NCBI GenBank assembly: GCA_016722705.1
Contig: JADKGN010000001.1
Span: 248,001-312,000, forward strand
DNA from: Candidatus Dechloromonas phosphoritropha
GTDB lineage: Bacteria > Pseudomonadota > Gammaproteobacteria > Burkholderiales > Rhodocyclaceae
Direction of reading: 5' to 3'
DNA: 64,000 bases
The notes below the pieces were generated by a model. It saw only the letters and a list, made by a program, of their open reading frames with translations. It was not told the origin of the DNA and ran no database searches. Positions within the stretch are counted from its first letter, which is position 1, and the number at the start of each line of letters is the position of its first letter. Below, piece by piece: positions 37,162 through 45,864 of the stretch. The position numbers and the translations under genes were made by a program.

Positions 37162-38714
37162 GGGGTGTCCTTCGGCGATGGCGAGTCGGCCGCCGCGGGT
37201 GGGAGGGGGGCATTCAGCAGATCCTTCCAGGCGCTGCGCTCGCCCATCGTTTCACGCGTCGCCGTGTCGACCACGGGGCGTTCCCGGGCGGGCTGCCAGC
37301 CGCCGCCCATCGCCTTGTAGAGCGCGATCAGGCTCTGCGTGACGGCGCCGCGGGTGCTGACCAACCGTTCCTGCTGGCTGAACAGGGCGCGCTGCGAATC
37401 GAGCACGCGCTGGAAGTCGACCAGTCCCTCGCGGTACTGAATGGTGGCGATTTCGAGCGAGCGGGCGGCAGCCTGCACGGCCGACTGCAGGATATCCACC
37501 TGGACGCGGCTCTTGGCGAAGCCGACGGCGGCGTCGTCCATCTCGCGCGCGGCGCGCAGGACGACGTCCTGGTACTGCTCGTAGATCTGCTGGAAGCGGG
37601 CGTCCTGGACGAGAACCTGGTTCTTCAGTCGCCCCCAGTCGAAGATGTTCCAGACGAAACCGGGGCCGACCGCCCAGTCCAGGGTACGCGAGCCCCAAGC
37701 CAGCGAGGTGGCGGACAGGCCAACCGTGCCGGCGAGGGCGATCGACGGGTAGAGTTGCGCCTCGCTGACGCCGATCAATGCTGATTGCGCGGCAAGCTGC
37801 ATTTCGGCGGTGCGCACGTCGGGACGGCGACGCAGCAGGTCGGCCGGCATGTCGACGATGACGTCGATCGTCGCCTCGGGGATTTTCTCGCGGCCGGCCG
37901 CCATTTCCGGCAGCGGTCCGGGTGGCCGGGCGAGCAGCACGCACAGCCCGTTCTGCGTCTGGCGGAGGCTGCCCTCAAGTTCAGGGATGGTGGCGAGCGT
38001 GCCGAGATACTGGCTGCGCGCCTGCTGCACGTCGAGTTCGGCTTCATTGCCGCTCTTGAACAGGTGTTCGGTGATTTCCAGGCTGCGCTTCTGGATAGCG
38101 GCGTTCTCGTGGGCGATGCGCAGACGCAGCTCGATGGTGCGAATCGCGCTGTAGAGGCTGGCCGCCTGTGCCGCGACCAGGACCTGGACGTCGTCGTACT
38201 GGGCGATACTCGCCAGGTAGGAGGCGTCGGCCGCCTCGACGCCACGGCGAAACTTGCCCCAGAAATCGAGCTCCCAGCCGATCGATAAACCCGTGCTGTA
38301 GGCGGTGAAGGTGGTATCCGGCCCGCCCGACTGCTGCTGGCCGACGCGCAGCACCTCGCCGCTCAACTGCTGCAACTGCGGGTAGAGGGCGCTGCCGGCG
38401 ATGCCCAGCTGGGCGCGCGCCTCCATGATGCGCATGCCGGCGGTGCGCACGCCAGGGTTCAGGCGCTGCGCCTCGACCACGAGTTGGTCGAGCGCCGGGT
38501 CGTTGAAGTGGCGCCACCATTCGTCGTCCGGTGCCGGCCGGCCGGGTGCCGGCACGGTTACCGGCGCCGCCTTGGAAGGGGGCTGCCAGTCGGCCAGCCA
38601 AGGTACGTCCGGGCGCTTGAAATCCGGGCCGACCGCCGTGCAGGCGCACAACAACATGCTGGCGGCAACGCCCGTCAGGCTGGCTGGCGGACGGAAACGT
38701 CGTCGCTGCGGCAT
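37158..38714 (-). CDS. Outer-membrane efflux lipoprotein (NodT/TolC family)
   Basis: 518 residues with a lipoprotein signal (SLTGVAASMLLCAC, lipidated Cys) and the NodT/OprM-type opening VGPDFKRPDVPWLADW. Two outer-membrane efflux repeats are present, with FWGKFRRGVEAADASYLASI, LLRRRPDVRTAEMQLAAQSA and FNIFDWGRLKNQVLVQDARF, and a helical coiled-coil character throughout. It is the exit duct for the HlyD/DUF2955 pump that follows. It starts 3 bases after the AI-2E family permease gene, with which it is probably co-transcribed. Confidence 0.9.
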   Translation of the reverse strand: MPQRRRFRPPASLTGVAASMLLCACTAVGPDFKRPDVPWLADWQPPSKAAPVTVPAPGRPAPDDEWWRHFNDPALDQLVVEAQRLNPGVRTAGMRIMEARAQLGIAGSALYPQLQQLSGEVLRVGQQQSGGPDTTFTAYSTGLSIGWELDFWGKFRRGVEAADASYLASIAQYDDVQVLVAAQAASLYSAIRTIELRLRIAHENAAIQKRSLEITEHLFKSGNEAELDVQQARSQYLGTLATIPELEGSLRQTQNGLCVLLARPPGPLPEMAAGREKIPEATIDVIVDMPADLLRRRPDVRTAEMQLAAQSALIGVSEAQLYPSIALAGTVGLSATSLAWGSRTLDWAVGPGFVWNIFDWGRLKNQVLVQDARFQQIYEQYQDVVLRAAREMDDAAVGFAKSRVQVDILQSAVQAAARSLEIATIQYREGLVDFQRVLDSQRALFSQQERLVSTRGAVTQSLIALYKAMGGGWQPARERPVVDTATRETMGERSAWKDLLNAPLPPAAADSPSPKDTP

Positions 38715-38717
38715 CGC

Positions 38718-39848
38718 TCAGTTGGCGGGCGGGGTTGAGCTTTCCGCGTGTTTCGCGGCGACGGCCGGGTTGGCGTCCACCCAGCCCATGAAGATCTGGT
38801 AGCCGAGTGCCAGCAGGGTGGCGCCGACGAACATCCCGAGGATGCCGGCGGTGGCCATGCCGCCGAGAGCGCCGATCAGGATGACCGGCATCGGCGCATC
38901 GACGCCGCGGCCGAGCATCAGCGGCTTGAGGACATTGTCCGCCATGCCGGCGACGAGGAGCAGCACGGTGTAGGCGATCGCCTCGACGTTGCCGTAGCCG
39001 TTGCTGGTCCAGATGTAGCCGATGGCCGGCAGGGTGACGATCAGCGCCGGCACCTGGGCGATGCCAAGGACGAGGACGATCGCCGCCAGCACGCCGGCCC
39101 ACGGCACGCCGGCGATCAGCAGGCAGAGGCCGACGACGATCGCCTGGATGAAGGCGACCCCGATTACGCCCTGGGCGACGGCACGGATGGTGGCGACGGA
39201 CAGGCGGGCGAATTCGCCGCCGCGCGCGGGGCCGACGATGCGTTCGAAGATCGAGTGGCTGCCGCGGTGGCCGGCTTCCCCGAAGGCCATGACGATGCCG
39301 GCGATGATGAAGGAGCCGAGGAATTGCAGGAGCCCGACACCGATGCTGGCGACGAAGCCGAGCGCCGACTTCGCCAGGTCGCCGATCTTCGGTTGCATGC
39401 TCTGGATCAGTGCCGGCAGGTCGCTGTAGGCCTGTGACCAGGCGGCGTGGACCTTCTTCCCGACCAGCGGCCATTCCGCCACGCCGGGGCGCGGTGCGGG
39501 AAGTGCGAGCGTGTTGGTTTGCACCTTCTCGATCAGTTGGTGTACCGAATCGCCCAGCGAGCTCATCAGAACGGCAGTCGGCGCGAGGATGACGACGGAA
39601 GCGATGAGCACCAGCAGCGTGGCGGCCAGCCCCTGGCGGCCGCCGATGCGCCGGGCGAGCGACTGGTGCAGCGGATACATCGTCACCGCCAGGATCAACG
39701 CCCACACCATCAGGGTCAGAAAGGGCGAGAAGACGCGGTAGCAGAGCAGGACCATCGCCAGGATCAGGCCGGCGCGGATCAGGACGTCGAGCAACCGGGC
39801 GGCGATCCGTTCTTCCATTTCATTATCGGGTTTGCAAGGCAGGTTCAT
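38718..39848 (-). CDS. AI-2E family transporter (PerM/UPF0118)
   Basis: 376 residues with about 8 membrane helices: N-terminal pair LIRAGLILAMVLLCYRVFSP and LMVWALILAVTMYPLHQSLA, a large soluble loop (about 85-150), then helices with GFVASIGVGLLQFLGSFIIA and the conserved PALIVTLPAIGYIWTSNGYG to MADNVLKPLMLGRG. Family members are thought to export signals or act as antiporters; the function here is unknown. It is 51 bases downstream of a small lipoprotein gene and 3 bases upstream of the outer-membrane factor. Confidence 0.85.
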   Translation of the reverse strand: MNLPCKPDNEMEERIAARLLDVLIRAGLILAMVLLCYRVFSPFLTLMVWALILAVTMYPLHQSLARRIGGRQGLAATLLVLIASVVILAPTAVLMSSLGDSVHQLIEKVQTNTLALPAPRPGVAEWPLVGKKVHAAWSQAYSDLPALIQSMQPKIGDLAKSALGFVASIGVGLLQFLGSFIIAGIVMAFGEAGHRGSHSIFERIVGPARGGEFARLSVATIRAVAQGVIGVAFIQAIVVGLCLLIAGVPWAGVLAAIVLVLGIAQVPALIVTLPAIGYIWTSNGYGNVEAIAYTVLLLVAGMADNVLKPLMLGRGVDAPMPVILIGALGGMATAGILGMFVGATLLALGYQIFMGWVDANPAVAAKHAESSTPPAN

Positions 39849-39899
39849 GATGTGCGCTCAGGTGATGGATGGAGATGCGGCGGAAAGGGCGCGGGTGGG

Positions 39900-40250
39900 T
39901 CAGCGACCCATGCGGCGATTGTAGGTCTGGGTGAAGCGTTGGTCTAGGTTCTGGTCCTGCGGGCCGAGATTTTTGGCGTCGAACTGGACGCGCAGGCTGC
40001 CGTCCGGCTGTGGCAGCACGGCGATGAAGACATCGGCACCGGCGTGCCGGCCGTAGATGCGGCCGCTGGCACGGTCGGCCGAGGCGACGGCGATGCCGAT
40101 ATCCTGTGCCGCGTCGAGCGCGGCGTTCCACGAACGGTCGAAACTGGCCGGCTGGGTTGTCGTGTAGCCGACCGGTTCGTAGACAACGCACCCGGCCAGC
40201 GGCAGAGTCGCCAGAAGACAGGCCAGAACGCAAGGTACGGCTTTGGACAT
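39900..40250 (-). CDS. Small lipoprotein of unknown function
   Basis: 116 residues with lipobox CLLATLPLAGC (Cys21). The mature part has a DUF3568-like pattern: SFDRSWNAALDAAQDIGIAV, ASGRIYGRHAGADVFIAVLP and FTQTYNRRMGR. Such proteins are small periplasmic alpha/beta lipoproteins with no assigned function. It is located 10 bases downstream of mltB and first in the chain leading to the AI-2E permease and export genes. Confidence 0.6.
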   Translation of the reverse strand: MSKAVPCVLACLLATLPLAGCVVYEPVGYTTTQPASFDRSWNAALDAAQDIGIAVASADRASGRIYGRHAGADVFIAVLPQPDGSLRVQFDAKNLGPQDQNLDQRFTQTYNRRMGR

Positions 40251-40260
40251 GGCGGTTACC

Positions 40261-41550
40261 TCATTGTTTGACAGTGGTTTGGGACGGTTTGTCGTTGCGC
40301 AGCGCGTTGAGGATCTTCTGGCCGCCGCGCCCGTTCACTGGTTGGCCGAGTCGGGTCTGTTCCTGCCGGATGGCGGTGCGGCTCTTGTCGCCGAGCATGC
40401 CGTCAATCTCGCCGATGTCGTAGCCGCGCGCCACGAGGAGAGCCTGCAGTTCGCGGCGCTCGGCGCGCGACAGGCCGGGGTCGTCAGTGGGCCATGGCGT
40501 GGCGAATGGCGAGCCGCCGCGCAGACGATCCGAGAGATGGGCAATCGCCAACCCGTAGCTCTCGGCTGCGTTGTAGCCATAGATTACGTCGAAATTGCGC
40601 GTCGTCAGAAATGTCGGGCCGCGCGGGCCGGCCAGCATCAGCAGTCCGACACGTTCATTCGTGGCGAGGCCGCTGGCGGAGAGCGGGCGGCCATCGGCCA
40701 GGGTCAGGCCGGAGGCCGCCCAGTCGCCAAGCGTGCGCTTGCGGGTACGGCCAGCGAGGCCGGTGTCGAAGCCGTCCGGCAGCCTGACCTCGACGCCCCA
40801 CGGCAGGCCGCTCTGCCAGCCGCCCTTGCGCAGGAAATTGGCGGTCGACGCCAGTGCATCGTCAGTATTGTCGACCAGGTCGCGGCGTCCGTCGCCGTCG
40901 AAATCGACGGCCAGGCGCTCGTAGGTGGCGGGCATGAACTGGGTGTGGCCGAAGGCGCCGGCCCACGATCCGTTGAGGCGGTCAGGGGAGATGTCGCCGC
41001 GTTGCAGAATGCGCAGGGCGGCATAGAACTCGCCCTGGAAATAGCCCTGGCGCCGGCCGAAGCAGGAAAGCGTGCCCAGTGCCTGGACCAGCGGGTATTT
41101 GCCGGTGATCCGGCCGTAGTTACTCTCGACGCCCCAGACCGCCACCACGGTGGCCGGATCGACGCCGTAGGTCGCCTGAATACGTTGCAGCACGTCGGCG
41201 TGGCGTGAAAGAGCGGCTCTGCCGTCGGCGATCCGTTCGTCATCCACCAGTCCGGAGAGGTAGTCCCAGATTGGCAGCTTGAATTCAGGCTGGTAGTTCA
41301 GCTTGTCGAGAATGGCGAAGTCGGCCTGCACGCCTTGGGTAAAGCGGCTGTAACTGTCTGGGCGGACGCCGCTGCGCTGCGCCACCGGTTGCAGCCGGGC
41401 GAGGCAGCTCGCGAATTCGGATTGCGATTGGGCTTGCGCAAGACTGGAGCCGCCGGCGAGAGCCAGCAGCGCGGCAGCGGCGGCGCAGCGTGTTGCGCGC
41501 GACAGGGCGTTCTTTGGTAGCGGTGGGATATGCCGGTCAGGTGATGGCAT
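40261..41550 (-). CDS. mltB: Lytic murein transglycosylase B
   Basis: 429 residues from ATG 41550, with a cleavable signal peptide (ALLALAGGSSLAQAQ). The MltB catalytic domain spans about residues 40-330 with the active Glu in AVWGVESNYGRITGKYPLVQ and the core AGAFGHTQFMPATYERLAVD, DFDGDGRRDLVDN. A C-terminal peptidoglycan-binding domain follows (about 365-425, LSRAERRELQALLVARGYDI, GEIDGMLGDKSRTAIRQ). It cleaves glycan strands to 1,6-anhydromuropeptides in the periplasm. It overlaps the aminotransferase end by 14 bases. Confidence 0.92.
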   Translation of the reverse strand: MPSPDRHIPPLPKNALSRATRCAAAAALLALAGGSSLAQAQSQSEFASCLARLQPVAQRSGVRPDSYSRFTQGVQADFAILDKLNYQPEFKLPIWDYLSGLVDDERIADGRAALSRHADVLQRIQATYGVDPATVVAVWGVESNYGRITGKYPLVQALGTLSCFGRRQGYFQGEFYAALRILQRGDISPDRLNGSWAGAFGHTQFMPATYERLAVDFDGDGRRDLVDNTDDALASTANFLRKGGWQSGLPWGVEVRLPDGFDTGLAGRTRKRTLGDWAASGLTLADGRPLSASGLATNERVGLLMLAGPRGPTFLTTRNFDVIYGYNAAESYGLAIAHLSDRLRGGSPFATPWPTDDPGLSRAERRELQALLVARGYDIGEIDGMLGDKSRTAIRQEQTRLGQPVNGRGGQKILNALRNDKPSQTTVKQ

Positions 41551-42664
41551 CGAGCGCCCTGGCCAGGTTATCGACGGTGCGTTCCGGGTTGTGCAGCTTC
41601 TCCAGCCCGAAGAGGCCGATGCGGAAGGTCCGGAACTCGGGTGGTTCGTCACATTGCAGCGCGACGCCGGCCGCGGTCTGCAGGCCGACAGCGAGAAATT
41701 TCCGGCCGTTCTGGATGTCCGGATCGGAGGTGTAGCTGACAACGACACCGGGCGCCTTGAAGCCTTCGGCAGCTACGCTCGGGTAGCCCCGGCTTTCAAG
41801 CAGTTCGCGCACGCGGCGGCCGAGTTCCTGCTGCTCGCGGCAGACTCGCGCGAAACCGTAGGCTTCGGTTTCCAGCATGACGTCGCGCATTGCCGCCAGC
41901 GCATCGGTTGGCATCGTCGCGTGGTAGGCGTGGCCGCCGTTCTCGAAAGCCTCCATGATCTGCAGCCATTTCTTCAGGTCGCAGGCGAAGCTGCTGCTGG
42001 TCGTCACGTCGACCCGGGCGCGGGCGCGCTCGCCGAGAGCAATCAGGGCGCAGCACGGCGAAGCGCTCCAACCCTTCTGCGGGGCGCTGATCAGGACATC
42101 GACGTTGCTCGCGACCATGTCGACCCAGACCGTGCCGGAGGCGACGCAATCGAGCACGAATAGGCCGTCGACCGCGCGCACCGCGTCACCGACGGCTTTC
42201 AGATAATCATCGGGCAGGATCATCCCCGATGCGGTCTCGACATGCGGCGCGAAGACGACCTCGGGCCGCTGTTCGCGGATCGCGGCGACGACTTCGGCGA
42301 TCGGCGGCGGCGCGAAAGGTGCCTGCGGGCCACTGCCCGCCTGGCGCGCCTTGAGCACAATTGTCTCGGAGGGAATCTTTCCCATGTCAAAAATCTGTGT
42401 CCAGCGGAAGCTGAACCAGCCGTTGCGGATGACCAATACTTTCCTGTCGCTGGCGAACTGGCGCGCCACCGCCTCCATGCCGAAGGTACCGTTGCCGGGG
42501 ACGACGACGGCGGCCTGGGCGTTGTAGACGTCCTTCAGGATGCGCGAGATGTCCTTCATGACCCCCTGGAAGCGCTGCGACATATGGTTCAGCGCACGGT
42601 CGGTATAGACCACCGAATATTCGAGCAGGCCTTGGGGGTCAACGTTGGGTAGTAGTGCGGACAC
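41537..42664 (-). CDS. Class V aminotransferase (alanine-glyoxylate/serine-pyruvate/phosphonate type)
   Basis: 375 residues from GTG 42664, preceded by GGAGAGAACC; a longer reading to 42733 has no ribosome binding site. PLP-enzyme of fold type I with VVVPGNGTFGMEAVARQFAS (cofactor phosphate region), LFVLDCVASGTVWVDM (Asp on the pyridine N) and the Schiff-base lysine in LISAPQKGWSASPCCALI. It resembles alanine-glyoxylate and 2-aminoethylphosphonate-pyruvate transaminases; no phosphonate genes are near. The real substrate pair is open. It is probably co-transcribed with mltB. Confidence 0.8.
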   Translation of the reverse strand: MSALLPNVDPQGLLEYSVVYTDRALNHMSQRFQGVMKDISRILKDVYNAQAAVVVPGNGTFGMEAVARQFASDRKVLVIRNGWFSFRWTQIFDMGKIPSETIVLKARQAGSGPQAPFAPPPIAEVVAAIREQRPEVVFAPHVETASGMILPDDYLKAVGDAVRAVDGLFVLDCVASGTVWVDMVASNVDVLISAPQKGWSASPCCALIALGERARARVDVTTSSSFACDLKKWLQIMEAFENGGHAYHATMPTDALAAMRDVMLETEAYGFARVCREQQELGRRVRELLESRGYPSVAAEGFKAPGVVVSYTSDPDIQNGRKFLAVGLQTAAGVALQCDEPPEFRTFRIGLFGLEKLHNPERTVDNLARALDAIT

Positions 42665-42943
42665 GGTTCTCTCCGGATTTGTTTGTGATTGCGGGAATGC
42701 CGGGCATTCTCGCAGGATGTCTATCAGCCGCACATTCTATAGCGACGCGGTCAATTTGCGGGGTTCTGCGGGGTGCCCCAAGGCAATCGCCCGAATGCCA
42801 ACGTTGTGAACCCTTAAAAATAATCGTTCACCCTCAAGGAGTCACGCGGAGGGCTAATGGGATGGTCGTCCCTCCCCGAATCGGCATCAAAGTGCCAAAG
42901 GGTAACGATAGCAATATCCGATTGAACGAGAGGGGCGACCGAG

Positions 42944-43093
42944 ATGAAGATTGCGCCAGTTGGCCTTGGTCTGGCCAGAAACGTGTTTCAAATCCATGGC
43001 ATGGATGAGCGTGGAAAGCTGGTTTTGAGGAAGCAGTTGAAACGAGAGCGGGTTGCCTGCACTCTGCGAGACGGCGAGCAGTTCCCTTTTTGA
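42944..43093 (+). pseudogene. IS110-family transposase, N-terminal remnant
   Basis: Fifty codons starting at ATG 42944 read MKIAPVGLGLARNVFQIHGM, then DERGKLVLRKQLKRERVACT, and stop at TGA 43091-43093. This matches the first part of IS110-type transposases, where the second G of GLGLARN corresponds to the catalytic Asp of IDLAKN, here lost. The bases just upstream (GATTGAACGAGAGGGGCGACCG) resemble an IS110 5' leader. The rest of the element is gone. It sits 43 bases before the lexA SOS box. Confidence 0.65.
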
Positions 43094-43135
43094 TACTCGT
43101 GTGAGCATGATTCTCTGCTTGCAAAAAATGATTTA

Positions 43136-43151
43136 CTGTATAAAAATACAG
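43136..43151 (+). promoter_or_regulatory. LexA box (SOS operator) of lexA-imuA-imuB-dnaE2
   Basis: CTGTATAAAAATACAG, a perfect CTGT-N8-ACAG palindrome of the classic gamma/beta-proteobacterial type, ends 25 bases before the lexA ATG. It implies autoregulation of lexA and SOS induction of the downstream mutasome genes. Confidence 0.93.
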
Positions 43152-43176
43152 CCATTAGTTTTTAGCGGAGCAGGCC

Positions 43177-43782
43177 ATGAAACTCACCCCGCGGCAGCAG
43201 GAAATTCTTGATTTCATCCGCAACACGCTCGAAGTGCTGGGCGCGCCGCCAACGCGCATGGAGATTTCCAGCGCCTTCGGTTTCGCGTCGCCCAATGCGG
43301 CAGAAGACCACCTGAAGGCGCTCGCCAAGAAGGGTGCCATCGTCCTCGAACCTGGCTCGGCACGCGGCATCCGGCTGGTCGAGCAACTGGGGCTGCCGCT
43401 GATCGGCAGCGTCGCGGCGGGTTCGCCGATTCTCGCCGTCGAAAACGTTCAGGGGCGCTATGCGCTGGGCGCCCACCTGTTCAGCCCGCGCGCCGACTAT
43501 CTGCTCAAGGTGCGCGGTCTGTCGATGATCGACGCCGGCATCCTCGACGGCGACCTGCTGGCCGTGCACAAGACCAGCGAGGCGCGCGATGGCCAGATCG
43601 TCGTCGCCCGCGTAGCCGAGGAGGTCACGGTCAAGCGCCTGAAGCGCAGGAACGGCCTGATCGAACTGATCGCCGAGAACCCCGATTTCGAGCCGATCAT
43701 CGTCGATCCCGGCGCAGTCGAATTCGCCATCGAGGGCATCGCCGTCGGCCTGATCCGCGGGGCAACTGGCAGCCTGTCATGA
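43177..43782 (+). CDS. lexA: LexA repressor
   Basis: 201-residue SOS repressor. Winged-helix N-terminal domain (LTPRQQEILDFIRNTLEVLG, PTRMEISSAFGFASPNAAED), cleavage site Ala81-Gly82 (GSVAAGSPIL), catalytic Ser116 (KVRGLSMIDAGILDGDLLAV) and Lys153 (EEVTVKRLKRR). The usual MSM around the serine reads LSM, a mild change. RecA filaments would trigger self-cleavage and derepress the operon. Its stop overlaps the imuA start (ATGA), so lexA and the mutasome are transcribed together. Confidence 0.96.
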   Translation: MKLTPRQQEILDFIRNTLEVLGAPPTRMEISSAFGFASPNAAEDHLKALAKKGAIVLEPGSARGIRLVEQLGLPLIGSVAAGSPILAVENVQGRYALGAHLFSPRADYLLKVRGLSMIDAGILDGDLLAVHKTSEARDGQIVVARVAEEVTVKRLKRRNGLIELIAENPDFEPIIVDPGAVEFAIEGIAVGLIRGATGSLS

Positions 43783-44492
43783 GCGCGCCGCCCTCGCCGG
43801 CAGCGCTCGCGGAGGTGCTGGCGAGGGGCGATGTCTGGCGTGGCGACACGCTGGCCAGGTTGCCGGAAAACGCGGTGCCGAGCGGGCATGCCGATCTCGA
43901 TGCCGAATTGCCGGGCGGCGGCTGGCCACGTGGAAATCTGACCGAAATCCTGGTCGACCGCGGCGGTCTCGGCGAAATGAGCCTGTTGCTGCCCGCGCTG
44001 GTTCGCCTGTCGGCCGCAGGCGGCTGGCTGGCATTGGTGGCGCCGCCCTGGCTGCCGCATGCACCGGCCTGGGCGGCGGCGGGGCTGGCGCTGGAGCGGT
44101 TGGTGGTGGTCAGAGCCGGCCGGCAGGCGGCCTGGTGTTGCGAGCAATTGCTCGCCTGCGGCGGCTTTGCCGGCGTGCTGGCCTGGCCGGAGGCCGGTAT
44201 CGATGCCAGGGCGCTGCGCCGTTTGCAGGTGGCGGCGGAGGGTCGGCCAACCCTGGCCTGTCTGTGGCGTCCGCTGGCGCTGGCCGCGGCACCTTCGCCG
44301 GCACCCCTGCGAATTCTTCTGGCGGCGGGCGGGGAGGGGGTGTCGGTGCGTATTCTCAAGCGGCGCGGCCGACCGGCGGCGCAGCCGCTCGATTTGTCGA
44401 TTGCCCGTCCCGGGAGAACGAACCGTGCTCTGGTTGGCCCTTCACTTTCCCCTGCTGGCGCTCGAAGCGCTGCCACTGCGGCAGTCGCCTAG
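43779..44492 (+). CDS. imuA: Translesion synthesis factor ImuA (RecA-like)
   Basis: 237-residue RecA-like protein, first of the imuA-imuB-dnaE2 mutasome genes. Features: VPSGHADLDAELPGGGWPRG with NLTEILVDRGGLGEMSLLLP in place of a full Walker A loop, and RALRRLQVAAEGRPTLACLW in the central part. The C-terminal tail (LDLSIARPGRTNRAL) overlaps imuB. ImuA supports DnaE2/ImuB-dependent mutagenesis after DNA damage. It overlaps lexA by 4 bases and imuB by 68. Confidence 0.88.
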   Translation: MSAPPSPAALAEVLARGDVWRGDTLARLPENAVPSGHADLDAELPGGGWPRGNLTEILVDRGGLGEMSLLLPALVRLSAAGGWLALVAPPWLPHAPAWAAAGLALERLVVVRAGRQAAWCCEQLLACGGFAGVLAWPEAGIDARALRRLQVAAEGRPTLACLWRPLALAAAPSPAPLRILLAAGGEGVSVRILKRRGRPAAQPLDLSIARPGRTNRALVGPSLSPAGARSAATAAVA

Positions 44493-45864
44493 CGCCGTTG
44501 TCAATCGCGGGCGGGTGCTGGTGTGCGACCGACTGGCTGCCGAGGCGGGAGTCAGCGCCGGGCAGAGGCTGTCGACGGCGCTCGGCCTGCAACCTGGGCT
44601 GGCGGTCTTCGAGCGCGATGCAGCGCGCGAGGGTGGCGCGCTGGAAAGCCTGGCCTGCTGGGCTGGACGGTTTACGCCGACGCTGAGCCTGGCGCCGCCG
44701 GCCGGGCTGTTGCTGGAAATTGGCGGCTGCCTGCGCCTGTTCGGTGGAGTGGAGGTCATTGTCGAGGCCGTGCTCGGTGGGTGCGCCGGGCAGGGTTACT
44801 CTGTCAACTGGGCTGTCGCCCCGACGCCGCTCGGGGCACGCTGGCTGGCGCAGGCCGCTACCGGCGGGAACCACCAGGAAGTGCCGGCCATGCAGGCAGC
44901 CCTGGCCACCTTGCCCTGTGGCGTTCCCGGTTGGCCGGACGAGGTGGTGAAGCGGCTGGAATCGTTCGGCCTCAAGCGTCTCGGCGATCTGCGCGCCTTG
45001 CCGGGGGTAGGTTTGCGCCGGCGTATCGGCAACGGGCCGGTCGATGATCTGTTGCACGCCTGGGGCGAGTTGCCCGACCCACAAAAGCCCTTCGTTTTTC
45101 CCGAGAGCTTCAGCAGTCATATCGAACTGCCGGCCCGCGTCGAACATGCCGAGGCGCTGGCCTTCGCCAGCCAGCGGCTGTTCGCGGCGCTGAGCGGCTG
45201 GCTGCATGGCCGGCAACTGCTGGTGCGCGCCTGCACGCTGCACCTGACGCATGACGACGGCGCGCAGAGTGCCCTGGTCCTGCGCTTCGCCGAACCGGCC
45301 GCTGATGAGGGGCGGTTCTCGCGCCTGTTGCGCGAGCATCTTGCGCGACTGAAACTGGCGGCGCCGGTCGCGGCCTTGCGCTTGCAGGCTGACGAGGTTG
45401 TGAGCAAGCCGGGAGCCAGCGCCCATCTGTTCGAACAGCCGCTTGCCGGCGAGGGCGCACCGGCCTGCCTGGAACGGCTGCGCGCCCGGCTTGGCGAGGC
45501 GGCGGTGCAGGTGCTCGGCGAGATGGCGGACTACCGGCCGGAGTGCGCGACCTGCCAGTTCGATCCGGCCACGGATTTTGCCCTTTCCGGGCCGTCGACC
45601 GCAGCATTCAGGTCGCCACGTCCGCTCTGGCTGCTGCCGGTGCCGCAAGCCCTGGCCGAACGGGCCGGCAGTCCGCACTGGCATGGCCCGCTGAAGTTGT
45701 TGTCGCGCGCCGAACGCCTTGAAAGCGGCTGGTGGGACGAGGGCGAAAAAGGTGCGGCAGGCGATGTGCGGCGCGACTATTTTGTCGCCCGCAATCCGCA
45801 GGGGCAGTGGGCCTGGGTATTTCGCGATGCGCAAGGATGGTTCCTGCATGGTCTCTTTGCCTGA
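44425..45864 (+). CDS. imuB: ImuB, Y-family polymerase-like translesion accessory protein
   Basis: 479 residues from GTG 44425 (GGGAGAACGAACC upstream). It begins LWLALHFPLLALEALPLRQ, the ImuB form of the Y-family palm in which the metal-binding acidic residues are missing, so it acts as a hub rather than a polymerase. It keeps the Y-family helix-hairpin-helix piece LKRLGDLRALPGVGLRRRIG and the little-finger-like part. The C-terminal region (RPLWLLPVPQALAERAG, GWWDEGEKGAAGDVRRDYFV) is typical. It links DnaE2 to the beta clamp. It overlaps dnaE2 by 17 bases. Confidence 0.9.
   Translation: MLWLALHFPLLALEALPLRQSPSAVVNRGRVLVCDRLAAEAGVSAGQRLSTALGLQPGLAVFERDAAREGGALESLACWAGRFTPTLSLAPPAGLLLEIGGCLRLFGGVEVIVEAVLGGCAGQGYSVNWAVAPTPLGARWLAQAATGGNHQEVPAMQAALATLPCGVPGWPDEVVKRLESFGLKRLGDLRALPGVGLRRRIGNGPVDDLLHAWGELPDPQKPFVFPESFSSHIELPARVEHAEALAFASQRLFAALSGWLHGRQLLVRACTLHLTHDDGAQSALVLRFAEPAADEGRFSRLLREHLARLKLAAPVAALRLQADEVVSKPGASAHLFEQPLAGEGAPACLERLRARLGEAAVQVLGEMADYRPECATCQFDPATDFALSGPSTAAFRSPRPLWLLPVPQALAERAGSPHWHGPLKLLSRAERLESGWWDEGEKGAAGDVRRDYFVARNPQGQWAWVFRDAQGWFLHGLFA

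Noticed and set aside
35389..37320. 643-codon open frame on the plus strand
   Set aside because: It overlaps the DUF2955 and HlyD-like genes on the other strand; its translation is rich in Gly/Arg/His/Asp and has no domain.
38044..39705. 553-codon minus-strand frame
   Set aside because: Out of frame with the TolC-like and AI-2E genes on the same strand; the Arg-rich translation is typical of a shifted high-GC frame.
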